A stretch of 64,000 nt of DNA from Mucilaginibacter sp. MD40 (lineage in GTDB: Bacteria > Bacteroidota > Bacteroidia > Sphingobacteriales > Sphingobacteriaceae): the NCBI RefSeq assembly GCF_002288635.1, contig NZ_NRSW01000001.1, positions 181,086 to 245,085 of the forward strand, in the 5' to 3' direction. Within the stretch, counting starts at the first letter, position 1; every line of letters begins with the position of its first letter. The notes under the pieces are model-generated. The model was not told the origin of the DNA. It did no database searches and saw only the letters and a list, made by a program, of their open reading frames with translations. This document shows, in pieces, positions 52,907-62,034 of this stretch. The position numbers were made by a program, and so were the translations under genes.

Positions 52907-53012
52907 TATATTTGTGTAATTATTATCTATCTCTTCAACCAATTGTTCTTTATGATAAATAATGAGGTCAGTAAAAACACATAAAGAGAAAACCAGACGT
53001 TTTCTCTTTTTT
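52907..53012 (+). promoter_or_regulatory. Promoter, 10-codon leader ORF and terminator hairpin (small RNA or attenuator candidate)
   Basis: TATATTTG (52907-52914) fits the -7 consensus. An ORF of ten codons (MINNEVSKNT, 52952-52984) ends inside the left arm of a terminator. The stem is AAAGAGAAAA/TTTTCTCTTT (52983-53009) with a 7-nt loop and a T-run to 53012. The 80-bp gene at 53066 is downstream. The unit could be a roughly 90-nt small RNA or a leader-peptide attenuator. The leader ORF may be incidental. Confidence 0.45.
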
Positions 53013-53065
53013 GTTTCCGAAACATTGGCGCCGTTTTTTGTGTTAAACAAATAAATGCTAAACCA

Positions 53066-53308
53066 ATGAAAGAAGATAAAGATACCGCCCCCGCAGAAAA
53101 AGATGGCAAATATGAGTTTGATATACACTACTCGGGCCGCGAGCTGCACTGCAAAGTAGAAAAGGAGCAAAACAAGCTAAGCGTGCAGATAGATAACAAT
53201 ATCAATGCCGAGCTTACTGTACAGGAAGATGGCTGCCTGATACAAACCGGCGGCTCCGACCTGCCCGACTCGGCCATAGATTATATCAAGAAACGCATTT
53301 TAGGTTAG
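53066..53308 (+). CDS. Small cytoplasmic protein of unknown function
   Basis: 80 residues, acidic, no signal peptide or membrane helix. The pattern 'KYEFDIHYSGRELHCKVEKEQNKLSVQID' followed by 'DLPDSAIDYIKKRILG' suggests one small beta-sheet and a C-terminal helix. Such short proteins recur in Sphingobacteriaceae, but I do not know a named family. It has its own terminator (53328-53355). Confidence 0.6.
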   Translation: MKEDKDTAPAEKDGKYEFDIHYSGRELHCKVEKEQNKLSVQIDNNINAELTVQEDGCLIQTGGSDLPDSAIDYIKKRILG

Positions 53309-53327
53309 TTTTTTTCTGCCTGTAACC

Positions 53328-53355
53328 AAGAGCACAAGTAATTTGTGCTCTTTGC
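53328..53355 (+). terminator. Intrinsic terminator ahead of the AI-2E family gene
   Basis: A 10-bp stem AAGAGCACAA/TTGTGCTCTT with a GTAAT loop, followed by a T-rich stretch. It overlaps an upstream TTG of the AI-2E frame, which supports the ATG at 53385 as the true start. Confidence 0.8.
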
Positions 53356-53384
53356 ATTTTATAGCATCCAGCATATTCCTGCTT

Positions 53385-54479
53385 ATGACCATTCAATACC
53401 TTAACCAAACGCTACGTATACTCCTGCTTTTTATTCTCACTTTCGCCGTATTGTATTTTGGCGCCGTAGTGCTTATACCGCTTACCTTTGGCCTGGTATT
53501 GGCCCTCCTATTGCTACCCCTCGCCTCCTGGCTACAGGCAAAAGGCCTGGGTAACGGCCTGGCGTCAGCACTCAGCTTGGTTAGTTTAATAGCGGTTGTA
53601 GCGGGTATAGTTACGTTACTGCAGTATCAGTTAACCGATCTGCTTGACGATCTGTCTAAAATAGAACAACGCGTTAATGAACTGATCGAAAGCACTAAGG
53701 ATTACATACAGCAGCATTTCGGAGTATCACACAAGGAGCAGCAAAAGATCATTAAAGAACAGCAGGCGGGTGGCATGGGGCAGGCGGCCGGTATGGTTAC
53801 CACGCTGTTAGGCTCACTGGCAGGTATACTGGTTGATACCATTTTGGTACTGGTTTATACCTTCCTGTTTATCTTTTATCGTGCCCATTTCAAAAAATTC
53901 ATCCTGCGGCTGTTTAAGGCTGATGACCGCCCAACTACCGAAAAAGTGCTGGACAACTCCGGCAAGGTCATACAAAGTTATCTGGGTGGCCTGGCCATGA
54001 TGATTGTTATGCTTTGGATAATGTATGGCATTGGCTTTACCATTGTAGGTGTTAAAAACGCTATATTTTTCGCCATTTTGTGTGGCATATTGGAGCTGGT
54101 ACCCTTCGCGGGGAACATTACCGGCACATCCATTACCGTGCTGATGTCGCTGGCGCAAAGCAGCGATACCAAGATTGTGTTTGGGGTGCTCATTGTTTAT
54201 GGCTGTGTACAGTTATTGCAAACCTACGTACTGGAACCCATTGTGGTGGGCGACAGGCTAAACATCAATCCGCTATTCACCATACTCATTATTGTAGTTG
54301 GCGAAGCGGTTTGGGGTATAGCAGGTATGATACTGGCTATACCACTGCTGGGTATCTTCAAGATCATTTGCGATAATTTTGAACCGCTAAATGATATCGG
54401 TTTCCTCATTGGCCCGCCAAGGGAAAAGAAAAGCGAGCAGGGTAATTTCATAACAAGGCTGTTTAAATCTAAAAAATAG
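53385..54479 (+). CDS. AI-2E family transporter (YdiK/PerM/TqsA type)
   Basis: 364 residues from the ATG at 53385. The start is chosen because the longer TTG form would lie inside a terminator stem. Eight or so hydrophobic segments with the family layout: an N-terminal pair of helices, a polar loop (about 80-150) with 'LSKIEQRVNELIESTKDYI', then 'GILELVPFAGNITGTSITVLMSL' and 'LNINPLFTILIIVVGEAVWGIAGMILAIPLLGI', both typical of the AI-2E/PF01594 family. Some members export autoinducer-2 or act as Na+/H+ antiporters. The substrate here is not known. Confidence 0.9.
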   Translation: MTIQYLNQTLRILLLFILTFAVLYFGAVVLIPLTFGLVLALLLLPLASWLQAKGLGNGLASALSLVSLIAVVAGIVTLLQYQLTDLLDDLSKIEQRVNELIESTKDYIQQHFGVSHKEQQKIIKEQQAGGMGQAAGMVTTLLGSLAGILVDTILVLVYTFLFIFYRAHFKKFILRLFKADDRPTTEKVLDNSGKVIQSYLGGLAMMIVMLWIMYGIGFTIVGVKNAIFFAILCGILELVPFAGNITGTSITVLMSLAQSSDTKIVFGVLIVYGCVQLLQTYVLEPIVVGDRLNINPLFTILIIVVGEAVWGIAGMILAIPLLGIFKIICDNFEPLNDIGFLIGPPREKKSEQGNFITRLFKSKK

Positions 54480-54520
54480 CTTTATTTAGGCCTTTGATGG
54501 TTCTCATCGTTCCTTAATAC

Positions 54521-55402
54521 ATGAATAAAAACTTTCTACCGGGGCTTGTTTTTGCCATACTGTGGGCAACGGGTTCTGTTGCCGCTAAGTTTGGCGGCCG
54601 GTCAGCAGATCTACTATTATTGGCATCGGGCAGGTTTATCTTAACAGGCATTATTTTCCTGCCTTTGCTAATATTGCAAGGGAAACATCGCATATGGCCC
54701 AGGGATGGGGAATGGAGCAAGATATTTATTTATGGCTTGCTGAACACTACCCTCACGCTAGGGGCTTTCTTCGCCTCGCAAAAATATGTGTCAGCAGGCA
54801 TCAGTATGTTGTTCCTCGCGGTAGCACCGCTGGTTATAGCGCTGTTTTCGGCAGTGTTACTAAAAAGGAAGCTTACACGCTTTGAGATATGCGGCATGCT
54901 GGTATCTTTCACGGGTTTAATCATCGCATCTTTCAATGAATTTAAAACGGCGCATGTAAGCTATCTGGGAATAGTGTTGCTCACCATTTACATGATCTCT
55001 TACGCGGCAGGCAGCGTTTATTTCTCAACGCTTAAACTTAATATGCCTAACGTGGCATTTAACCTGTGGCAAGTATTTATAGGCGGCTTAATGCTGCTGC
55101 CCTTTTGTGGCGTTTTATCACAATATCACATACGTCACTTCGATGCTAACCTGCTGTTATCATTGATCTGGATGATTATTGTGTTATCTGTATTTTCTAA
55201 CCAGTTATGGTTATACCTCATCAGGCAGGACCCTGTAAAAGCTGCCGCATGGCTTTACCTGGTCCCTGTTTTTGGCTATGTGTACGGCTACCTACTATTA
55301 GGTGAAACAATAACTCCTTTAGCCTTGGCGGGTACCGCATTGGTGATAACTGGTTTGATCTTGTCAAAAAGAAACCGGGCTGTTGTGCCAGGAAGGGAAT
55401 AA
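54521..55402 (+). CDS. EamA-family drug/metabolite transporter (DMT superfamily)
   Basis: 293 residues, ten transmembrane helices in two five-helix EamA repeats. The first starts 'FLPGLVFAILWATGSVAAKFGGR' and contains 'YVSAGISMLFLAVAPLVIALFSAVLLKRKLTRFEICGM'. The second contains 'DPVKAAAWLYLVPVFGYVYGYLLLGETITPLALAGTALVITGLIL'. Exports small metabolites; substrate unknown. The stop codon directly abuts the stop of the convergent lipoprotein gene, with no intergenic base. Confidence 0.9.
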   Translation: MNKNFLPGLVFAILWATGSVAAKFGGRSADLLLLASGRFILTGIIFLPLLILQGKHRIWPRDGEWSKIFIYGLLNTTLTLGAFFASQKYVSAGISMLFLAVAPLVIALFSAVLLKRKLTRFEICGMLVSFTGLIIASFNEFKTAHVSYLGIVLLTIYMISYAAGSVYFSTLKLNMPNVAFNLWQVFIGGLMLLPFCGVLSQYHIRHFDANLLLSLIWMIIVLSVFSNQLWLYLIRQDPVKAAAWLYLVPVFGYVYGYLLLGETITPLALAGTALVITGLILSKRNRAVVPGRE

Positions 55403-56350
55403 TTACTTCCCGGCCATTATACCTTTTACGTTTACCGATATGGTGCTGGCATGTTTCATCCCCAGCGTTTCGCCGGGCAAGGTGGTCATAAACAATTTTA
55501 AATAGGTGTTCATGATACCTGTTGAAACCTTAATATAGTTAGCCTTTACATCTTCATCGCCCAGGAAAGGAACAAGCGGCCTGTTGTAATGCCACACGCC
55601 TGCCGAGTCAACCGTGGCTTCAAATGAATAGTTAAAATCCTGGTAAGCCTTATGGATCACAATATCATAGGTCGGGGTAAGGTAATCGTCATCGGTAGCG
55701 TATTTATTATCCAGCAGGCTGGGCTTGGTTTTACGCTTGGTTACCTTTAGGTTAGGGTTTTTACTGATCAACTGTACAGGGTTTGCCGCCGCGAAAGCCT
55801 TTTTAATATCGGCATTGGCCTTAGCTACCAGGCCACGCACAAACAGGGTATCTTTCCTGCTGGCGGCTTGCAAGTGCTTCAAATCCTTTCCGGTTCTTTT
55901 TATAAAAGGTTCCGAATAGAGTTTCATCACCACGCGCGACTTGTGTATATCTATCGAATCGCCCTGTGCCTCCAGTAGTTCAAAAGTAAGGCTATCCCTG
56001 CTCATGTTCTTCATTTTAAGGAAAGCATGGGCGATGTTAAAAACAGAATCGGTACCCAACGCCAGCGGGAAATTAAAGTACTGGTCTTTTACCGGGCTAT
56101 ACAATGCCGCCGAATCATCAGATACGAAACGCAGGCGCCAGTCGGGCGTTAAATGGTACCCATATTCGTTAAACGAGAGGCCGTTTTTTTGCCTGCGAGA
56201 TACCTCTATAAAATTAATACCCTCTACGCTTTTAAAAGATATTTTAGGCTTTTCGCCATGCCCCGGGCCACTATCGCGGTATTTACAGGCGGCAAAAGCC
56301 AAAACAGCGGTAATGATTAATGGTAGTGCGTTTTTATACGTGACAGACAT
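55403..56350 (-). CDS. Lipoprotein of unknown function
   Basis: 315 residues, lipoprotein signal peptide with Cys22 (VLAFAACKYR). The mature part is predicted mixed alpha/beta with 'GINFIEVSRRQKNGLSFNEYGYHLTPDWRLRFVSDDS'. I do not recognise a family. It follows recO by 23 bp on the same strand and could be the last gene of the recO operon. It abuts the convergent EamA gene. Confidence 0.6.
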   Translation of the reverse strand: MSVTYKNALPLIITAVLAFAACKYRDSGPGHGEKPKISFKSVEGINFIEVSRRQKNGLSFNEYGYHLTPDWRLRFVSDDSAALYSPVKDQYFNFPLALGTDSVFNIAHAFLKMKNMSRDSLTFELLEAQGDSIDIHKSRVVMKLYSEPFIKRTGKDLKHLQAASRKDTLFVRGLVAKANADIKKAFAAANPVQLISKNPNLKVTKRKTKPSLLDNKYATDDDYLTPTYDIVIHKAYQDFNYSFEATVDSAGVWHYNRPLVPFLGDEDVKANYIKVSTGIMNTYLKLFMTTLPGETLGMKHASTISVNVKGIMAGK

Positions 56351-56373
56351 GCCGCTAAAATATGTATTTAATG

Positions 56374-57093
56374 TTATGAGCCCAAAACCTCTTCCAATAC
56401 CTCGTGCGAGTTAATATTACCAAAGCCTTCGATATGCAGGGCATAGTACTCCAGAAGTTTGTTAATAAGATAACGGCGTTCGTCATTACTTAGTTTTACC
56501 TCATTCATACGGCCAAAGCCACACTGCAACAGCGCGTAGAAATTTTTGGTATGCGGGGGCGACAGATAGTTTAAGGTATCGGGCTTGTAATGCACAAATA
56601 CGCCGTCTTTCATGTCAAAATAATCGGCCTGCTGCCCGTGCGGGTAAAACCCGAGGTAACGAGTAAGCTGCAGCAGGAACAACAAATGAAAATTAGCTAT
56701 CCCCGTACTATGATGATCGAGCAGCTCAATGGCGTTAAATATAAAGTCGAACAACCGCTCATCCGCACTTTGCTGTTTAATAGCTTTGTAAAGCACCTCG
56801 TTCAGGAACATGGCGATACAGCTTTTAATGACATCGTAGGGCACAGTTTGTAATAAGGGCTGGTTCTTTAACTCGGATATGCGCTGCACGCTGCCGTTGG
56901 CCTTATGGTATACCACCATATCTACCAGGTGCAGCGGCTGCAGCATATTACGGCTTATTTTAGCACGCGGCTTTTTAGCCCCGTTGATGATGTATGATTG
57001 CAGACCGAACTTTTCGGTAAATATCTGCACCACCACGCTGCTCTCGCTGTAATCGGTAGTTTTAAAAACTATCCCACGGGTTTTATGCAGCAT
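56374..57093 (-). CDS. recO: DNA repair protein RecO
   Basis: 239 residues. The OB-fold N-terminus reads 'HKTRGIVFKTTDYSESSVVVQIFTEKFGLQSYIINGAKKPRAK', the standard RecO opening. The helical C-terminal part contains 'FHLLFLLQLTRYLGFYPHG'. The Cys zinc cluster of some RecO proteins is absent, as is common in Bacteroidota. It works with RecF (also in this window) and RecR to load RecA. It overlaps the end of the diacylglycerol kinase-like gene by 11 bp. Confidence 0.93.
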   Translation of the reverse strand: MLHKTRGIVFKTTDYSESSVVVQIFTEKFGLQSYIINGAKKPRAKISRNMLQPLHLVDMVVYHKANGSVQRISELKNQPLLQTVPYDVIKSCIAMFLNEVLYKAIKQQSADERLFDFIFNAIELLDHHSTGIANFHLLFLLQLTRYLGFYPHGQQADYFDMKDGVFVHYKPDTLNYLSPPHTKNFYALLQCGFGRMNEVKLSNDERRYLINKLLEYYALHIEGFGNINSHEVLEEVLGS

Positions 57094-57448
57094 GGAAGAG
57101 ATGGATGATCTTGGGTAAAAAAATAATACCGCCTGTTACCAGCGAAAACAAGGCTACCAGCAGCACCGCGCCCGCGCTGATATCTTTTACATGACCGGCC
57201 AGCTTATTATAATTAGGCGATACCAGATCAGTTAAAGCTTCAATAGCGGTATTGAGCATTTCGGTAACCAGCATGAGCATGATACAGAGGATAACCCACT
57301 GCCACTCGTTAACGTTGATTTGCAGGTACCAGCCAAGCAACGAAGCGGCTATAGCAGCAAAAACATGTATCCGGAAGTTTTGCTGGGTAGTAAAAGCATA
57401 CCTGAAGCCTTTAAACGCGAAGCCGAAACTGCGGATAAGCTTTTTCAT
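57083..57448 (-). CDS. dgkA: Diacylglycerol/undecaprenol kinase family protein (DgkA)
   Basis: 121 residues, three transmembrane helices. 'RSFGFAFKGFRYAFTTQQNFRIHVFAAIAASLLGWYLQI' and the family signature 'EMLNTAIEALTDLV' (E-x-x-N-T-A-I-E) are diagnostic of the prokaryotic DgkA family. In many bacteria this form phosphorylates undecaprenol. It overlaps both recO (11 bp) and the upstream small gene (4 bp), forming one operon. Confidence 0.93.
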   Translation of the reverse strand: MKKLIRSFGFAFKGFRYAFTTQQNFRIHVFAAIAASLLGWYLQINVNEWQWVILCIMLMLVTEMLNTAIEALTDLVSPNYNKLAGHVKDISAGAVLLVALFSLVTGGIIFLPKIIHLFHAA

Positions 57449-57645
57449 TTGGCGCGGACAGCTTTAAACTGGTTGTATAATAAGATAAGAAAGCTCACGC
57501 ATCCGGCCAGGCCGAAACCTGCCGTGGCGCCGCGCACGATATTCATCATATCGTTATTATCCTTATTGGCGAAAAAGAATTCTACCCAAAACAATACGCA
57601 TGCCACCGCCAGCAATATTACCGTACGCCTAACCTGGTTCTTCAT
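57445..57645 (-). CDS. Small two-helix membrane protein in the recO-dgkA operon
   Basis: 66 residues. Two hydrophobic segments ('VILLAVACVLFWVEFFFA' and 'IVRGATAGFGLAGCVSFLILLY') flank a short 'NKDNNDMMN' loop. It overlaps dgkA by four bases (ATGA type). No known domain. It is the first gene of a small operon and starts 39 bp from the mutase stop. Confidence 0.6.
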   Translation of the reverse strand: MKNQVRRTVILLAVACVLFWVEFFFANKDNNDMMNIVRGATAGFGLAGCVSFLILLYNQFKAVRAK

Positions 57646-57684
57646 TTAATAAATTATGAGCCGTTAAGCTGCAAATATACAACA

Positions 57685-60600
57685 TTACATGTTGCGCCGG
57701 TATTGGCCACCTACCTCGTACAAGGCATGGCTGATCTGGCCTAAGGAGCAATATTTACAAACCTCCATCAGGCTGTTAAAAATGTTGCCGCCAGAAATGG
57801 CTGTTACTTGCAACTGCTTTAACAGGGACTCTGCCTTGTGCTGATTACGCTGGTGAAATTGATCCAGGTTGTGTATCTGGGCCTGCTTTTCCTGCTCAGT
57901 AGCGCGTATCACCTCGGCCGGCACAATAGTTGGCGACCCTTTTTTATTCAAAAAGGTATTTACACCAATTATAGGGTATTCGCCATTATGCTTGAGGGTT
58001 TCGTAGTATAACGATTCTTCCTGTATCTTACTGCGCTGGTACATGGTTTCCATTGCGCCCAATACCCCACCCCTGTCGTTAATGGCTTTAAATTCGGCCA
58101 GTACGGCTTCTTCAACCAGGTCTGTCAATTCTTCAATAATAAAAGCGCCCTGTATGGGGTTCTCATTTTTGGCCAGACCCAGCTCGCGATTAATGATGAG
58201 TTGTATAGCCATTGCCCTGCGCACCGACTCTTCTGTTGGTGTAGTAATAGCCTCGTCATATGCATTGGTATGCAGCGAGTTACAGTTATCATATATAGCG
58301 TACAACGCCTGCAGCGTGGTACGTATATCGTTAAAATCGATCTCCTGCGCGTGCAAAGAGCGCCCACTGGTTTGTATATGGTATTTGAGTTTCTGCGACC
58401 TGTCGTTCCCCTTGTATTTATTTTTGATAGCCTTGGCCCATATGCGCCTTGCCACACGGCCTATTACCGCGTACTCCGGGTCGATACCGTTACTGAAAAA
58501 GAACGACAGATTAGGCGCGAAATCATCAATATGCATACCCCGGCTCAGGTAGTATTCTACATAGGTAAAACCGTTTGCCAGTGTAAAGGCCAATTGGGTA
58601 ATAGGATTGGCACCCGCCTCAGCAATGTGATAACCCGAAATAGAAACCGAATAAAAATTCCGGACTTTTTCCTGTATAAAATACTGCTGGATATCGCCCA
58701 TCATACGCAGGGCAAACTCAGTTGAGAATATGCAGGTGTTTTGTGCCTGGTCTTCCTTTAAAATATCCGCCTGCACCGTTCCGCGCACTGCCGATATAGC
58801 CTGTGCTTTAATTTTTTCGTAAACATCAGCCGGCAGCACCTGGTCGCCGGTAAGGCCAAGGAGCATTAGGCCAAGGCCGTTGTTACCAGGGGGGAGCGCG
58901 CCGGTGGAAAATGCCTCACCTAAATCCTCTCCAGAGGAGAGGACTTTTCTGTCTGGTTGTTTATTTAGAACTTCAGTTATCTTTTGAATTACTTGTTCGG
59001 TATTATTCAGCACCTCATCATTATCGAACCTGATTACATCAAACCCTTCACCGTTTAATACACGCGTTCTAACCTCGTCTTGTTCTGTTGTTAGCTGGTG
59101 ATACCCGCCATCAATCTCTATCACTAATCCTTTGGGGATGCAAACAAAATCTGCAATGTAACCATCAATCGCATGCTGCCTTCTTATTTTAAACCCGATT
59201 TGGTTATTTCTGAACCTTTGCCATAATACAGTTTCCGCATCAGTAGGGTTCTTTCGGTTATCCCTTGAGTTAGCTTTTAAAATTTCCCAAAAAGCGAGAT
59301 CAGCGGTTTCGAAACCGCGCTTTCCTGACACAGCAGGCTTTAAAGCCCTCTCCTCTGGAGAGGGTTTGGGTGAGGCACCATACACCGGCCGTTGCAGCCC
59401 CTTATCATCATACATCTCTTTGAACTTAGCTTCAACCAGGTGTTGGAGGTTATTTTCAGTGATATACTTCTCGCATTGCTGGTCAATAGCGGCATTCATG
59501 AAAAAGCCGAGCAGCATGGGTGCCGGGCCATTGATGGTCATGGATACCGAGGTTGACGGGTGGCACAGGTCAAACCCTGAATAGAGTTTCTTGGCATCGT
59601 CAAGCGTGGCGATGCTTACGCCGGAATTGCCTATTTTGCCGTAAATATCGGGGCGGGTATGCGGGTCTTCGCCATAAAGTGTAACTGAATCAAACGCGGT
59701 GGAGAGCCGGTGCGCAGGCTGCCCGAGTGATACGTAATGAAAACGCTTGTTGGTACGTTCCGGACCACCCTCGCCGGCAAACATACGGGTGGGGTCCTCA
59801 CCTTCACGTTTCAGCGGAAAGACACCTGCCGCGTACGGGAACTCCCCGGGTACGTTCTCTGTTAACAGCCAACGCAAAACATCGCCCCAAGCCTCGTACT
59901 TCGGCAAAGCTACCTTTGGCACCTTCAATTGTGATAAAGACAGATAGTGCAGCGGCTGCCTGATCTCCTTATCGCGTACTTTGTAGATAAAATTATCGGC
60001 CTTGTATCTGGCAACTGTTTCCGGCCATTCTTTTAATAAGCGCCTGCAATCCGGGTGCAGATGCTCTTCGAGATGACGATAAATATCAGTGAGCCCATCC
60101 GACATTCGTTTATTCGATTCGGTACTATTCACCGTAGTTTGCCCTTTTAGGGTTTCAATGGTACCGTTTATTTGAAACAACTGCTGTGCTATTCGGCACT
60201 GTTCGTTCACCCAGTTGGTATAGGCAACGCTGCTTTCGGCAATTTCTGCCAGGTAACGTATCCTGTCAGGAGGTATGATATATATCTTTTCCGATTCACT
60301 TTTCTGCTCATCATCAGCTACCTTATTTTTCAGGAGCGAAACACCGGTTTTGTCCTTCACCGTTCGCATGAGTGCGGCAAACAGCGTATTCATCCCGGGG
60401 TCATTAAACTGCGATGCCATGGTACCGTACACCGGCAGTTCATCGTCTTTGGCGTCAAACAGCATATGGTTGCGCTTGTACTGCTTGCGTACATCGCGTA
60501 TGGCATCCAGCGCTCCGCGTTTGTCAAATTTGTTCAGGGCTACCAGATCGGCAAAATCGAGCATGTCAATTTTTTCCAACTGTGTGGCAGCACCAAATTC

Positions 60601-61527
60601 GGGGGTCATTACGTACAGCGACAGGTCGCAGTAATCGGTGATCATGGTGTCAGACTGGCCTATACCACTGGTTTCCACTATCACCATATCATAACCGGCA
60701 GCCTTGCAAATATCAATTGCTTCCTGCACGTACTTGCTTAGGGCCAGGTTAGCCTGCCGGGTAGCCAGCGAGCGCATGTATATACGCGGGCTGTTAATGG
60801 CGTTCATACGTATCCGATCGCCCAGTAGCGCGCCGCCGGTTTTACGTTTGCTGGGGTCAACGGAAATAATGGCGAGCGTTTTATCGGTATGCAGCAGATA
60901 CCGACGCACAATCTCATCTACCAGGCTTGATTTACCCGACCCGCCTGTACCTGTTATACCAAGCACCGGAATCCGGAGCGAAGTGCGGGGAACCGGCGTA
61001 GGGATATATTTATCCTGTTCAGCAGCGGATATAAGACGTGCAATTTGTTTAACCTTATCCGCACCCGCACCAATCTCTCGCTCTGTTAAAGAAAAATCAC
61101 ACTCCTGCATCATGTGGTTGATCATGCCCTGCAAGCCCATTTTGCGGCCATCATCCGGCGAATATATTTTACATATACCGTAAGCCTGCAGTTCGGTTAT
61201 CTCATCGGGCAGGAAAACACCGCCGCCGCCGCCAAATATTTTGATGTGGCCGGCTCCGCGTTCCTGCAACAGGTCATACATATACTTAAAGTACTCCATA
61301 TGGCCGCCCTGGTAGCTGGTAAGGGCTATGCCCTGCACATCTTCCTGTATGGCGCAATTCACAATTTCTTCTACACTGCGGTTATGCCCCAGGTGGATAA
61401 CCTCGGCACCGGTACTTTGCAATATGCGGCGCATAATATTGATAGTGGCATCGTGCCCGTCAAACAAAGACGCGGCGGTAACCAGCCTGATTTTATTTAC
61501 CGATTGATATGGGGTAATGCCATCCAT
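57685..61527 (-). CDS. icmF: IcmF-type fused acyl-CoA mutase (B12 domain / G-protein chaperone / mutase) with an in-frame DUF559 insertion
   Basis: The ATG at 61527 (MDGITPYQ) is chosen over an upstream ATG at 61587, which would only add a hydrophobic stretch of 20 residues. 1280 residues. The B12-binding domain (about 12-140) has '[13 protein letters not shown]'. The MeaI/ArgK-like GTPase (about 185-400) has '[13 protein letters not shown]' (Lys near 199) and 'ALNKFDKRG'. The mutase domain (from about 540) has '[19 protein letters not shown]' and '[19 protein letters not shown]'. Residues about 718-872 are a foreign DUF559 block between 'RPVYG' and '[18 protein letters not shown]', which are contiguous in ordinary homologues. 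Without it the length is about 1125, the family norm. It probably isomerises isobutyryl-CoA/n-butyryl-CoA; whether it still works is unknown. Confidence 0.9.
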   Translation of the reverse strand: MDGITPYQSVNKIRLVTAASLFDGHDATINIMRRILQSTGAEVIHLGHNRSVEEIVNCAIQEDVQGIALTSYQGGHMEYFKYMYDLLQERGAGHIKIFGGGGGVFLPDEITELQAYGICKIYSPDDGRKMGLQGMINHMMQECDFSLTEREIGAGADKVKQIARLISAAEQDKYIPTPVPRTSLRIPVLGITGTGGSGKSSLVDEIVRRYLLHTDKTLAIISVDPSKRKTGGALLGDRIRMNAINSPRIYMRSLATRQANLALSKYVQEAIDICKAAGYDMVIVETSGIGQSDTMITDYCDLSLYVMTPEFGAATQLEKIDMLDFADLVALNKFDKRGALDAIRDVRKQYKRNHMLFDAKDDELPVYGTMASQFNDPGMNTLFAALMRTVKDKTGVSLLKNKVADDEQKSESEKIYIIPPDRIRYLAEIAESSVAYTNWVNEQCRIAQQLFQINGTIETLKGQTTVNSTESNKRMSDGLTDIYRHLEEHLHPDCRRLLKEWPETVARYKADNFIYKVRDKEIRQPLHYLSLSQLKVPKVALPKYEAWGDVLRWLLTENVPGEFPYAAGVFPLKREGEDPTRMFAGEGGPERTNKRFHYVSLGQPAHRLSTAFDSVTLYGEDPHTRPDIYGKIGNSGVSIATLDDAKKLYSGFDLCHPSTSVSMTINGPAPMLLGFFMNAAIDQQCEKYITENNLQHLVEAKFKEMYDDKGLQRPVYGASPKPSPEERALKPAVSGKRGFETADLAFWEILKANSRDNRKNPTDAETVLWQRFRNNQIGFKIRRQHAIDGYIADFVCIPKGLVIEIDGGYHQLTTEQDEVRTRVLNGEGFDVIRFDNDEVLNNTEQVIQKITEVLNKQPDRKVLSSGEDLGEAFSTGALPPGNNGLGLMLLGLTGDQVLPADVYEKIKAQAISAVRGTVQADILKEDQAQNTCIFSTEFALRMMGDIQQYFIQEKVRNFYSVSISGYHIAEAGANPITQLAFTLANGFTYVEYYLSRGMHIDDFAPNLSFFFSNGIDPEYAVIGRVARRIWAKAIKNKYKGNDRSQKLKYHIQTSGRSLHAQEIDFNDIRTTLQALYAIYDNCNSLHTNAYDEAITTPTEESVRRAMAIQLIINRELGLAKNENPIQGAFIIEELTDLVEEAVLAEFKAINDRGGVLGAMETMYQRSKIQEESLYYETLKHNGEYPIIGVNTFLNKKGSPTIVPAEVIRATEQEKQAQIHNLDQFHQRNQHKAESLLKQLQVTAISGGNIFNSLMEVCKYCSLGQISHALYEVGGQYRRNM
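58912..59377 (-). mobile_element. 466-bp palindrome-ended element carrying a DUF559 endonuclease domain, inserted in frame
   Basis: The ends are inverted repeats of 36 bp starting TGCCTCACC and containing the hairpin CCTCTCCAGAGGAGAGG, identical at 33 of 36 positions with three transitions. The minus strand is stop-free throughout and joins the mutase frame at both ends. The right-hand hairpin is translated as '[12 protein letters not shown]' and the left as '[11 protein letters not shown]'. Between them lies a full DUF559 domain: '[15 protein letters not shown]', '[19 protein letters not shown]', '[12 protein letters not shown]', '[13 protein letters not shown]'. The PD-(D/E)xK acids (D in ADF, E in IEIDGG) are kept. 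The inserted block contains no methionine. It has no transposase, and a target duplication is not evident. Confidence 0.9.
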
Positions 61528-61587
61528 GAAAACGATGATTACATTGGTGTAAAAACAAAAATAGGTATTTATATGCACGCATAGCAA

Positions 61588-62034
61588 TCGGCTGGCAAAA
61601 CAAAAATGTTACAAAATTAATGATAGGTTAATTTTACGTTATAAAAACCATTACAACCCTAATTTTCAGAAAGTTAATTAATCAATAACTTCAATTTAAA
61701 TCAAAGAATATAAAATTTTAACACCAATAACTTTTGTTTAATCTAAAATTAATTAGATTTGTCATGTGATGCAACCCCAAAGTCATGTTGACTGCATTGC
61801 CATACATATACCTTTTGATACCCCTCTCTAATTGCTATTAATTAAACACTTACTGTTTACCGTGTACAGCTATGCTTAGGCGCGCAGGTTTGCGCCGTGC
61901 ATCAAAGAATATAAAACGCTATTTGTTCTTTATAAGATCAGTTAATTAGTTAAGCAGCCTTCTTGAGCGTAGGGGGCTGTTTTTTAATTATTTATACTTA
62001 GTTAATTTAATTTTTATGAATAGGAGTGTCAAAT
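61588..62034 (+). promoter_or_regulatory. 447-bp structured leader of the SusC gene: promoter, direct repeats, hairpins and terminator
   Basis: No gene is seen. The promoter TTTTG (61732-61736), 17-bp spacer and TAGATTTG (61754-61761) start a transcript about 61768. A nested hairpin ATGC/GCAT around GGCGC/GCGCC covers 61872-61902. A 16-bp direct repeat ATCAAAGAATATAAAA occurs at 61700-61715 and 61901-61916. A 12-bp terminator stem (61952-61982, 7-nt loop) with a T-run to 61985 precedes the start codon by about 50 bp. A short ORF MNRSVKYE at 62016 overlaps the SusC start. This could be a 215-nt small RNA or a transcription attenuator. Confidence 0.55.
61952..61985 (+). terminator. Terminator-like hairpin in the SusC leader
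   Basis: AAGCAGCCTTCT pairs with AGGGGGCTGTTT (two interior G-T wobbles and one outer), loop TGAGCGT, followed by TTTTT. It has the strength of an ordinary intrinsic terminator. Confidence 0.7.

Noticed and set aside
58200..58725. Long opposite-strand ORFs inside the mutase gene (also at 60172-60741 and 61114-61584)
   Set aside because: They have no recognisable domain and lie wholly within a well-supported gene, so they are by-products of its codon usage.
58912..59377. The DUF559 block as an intein
   Set aside because: It has no N-terminal Cys/Ser splice block A, no His-Asn ending and no nucleophile at the right junction, and its ends are palindromic repeats instead of Hint-domain sequence.
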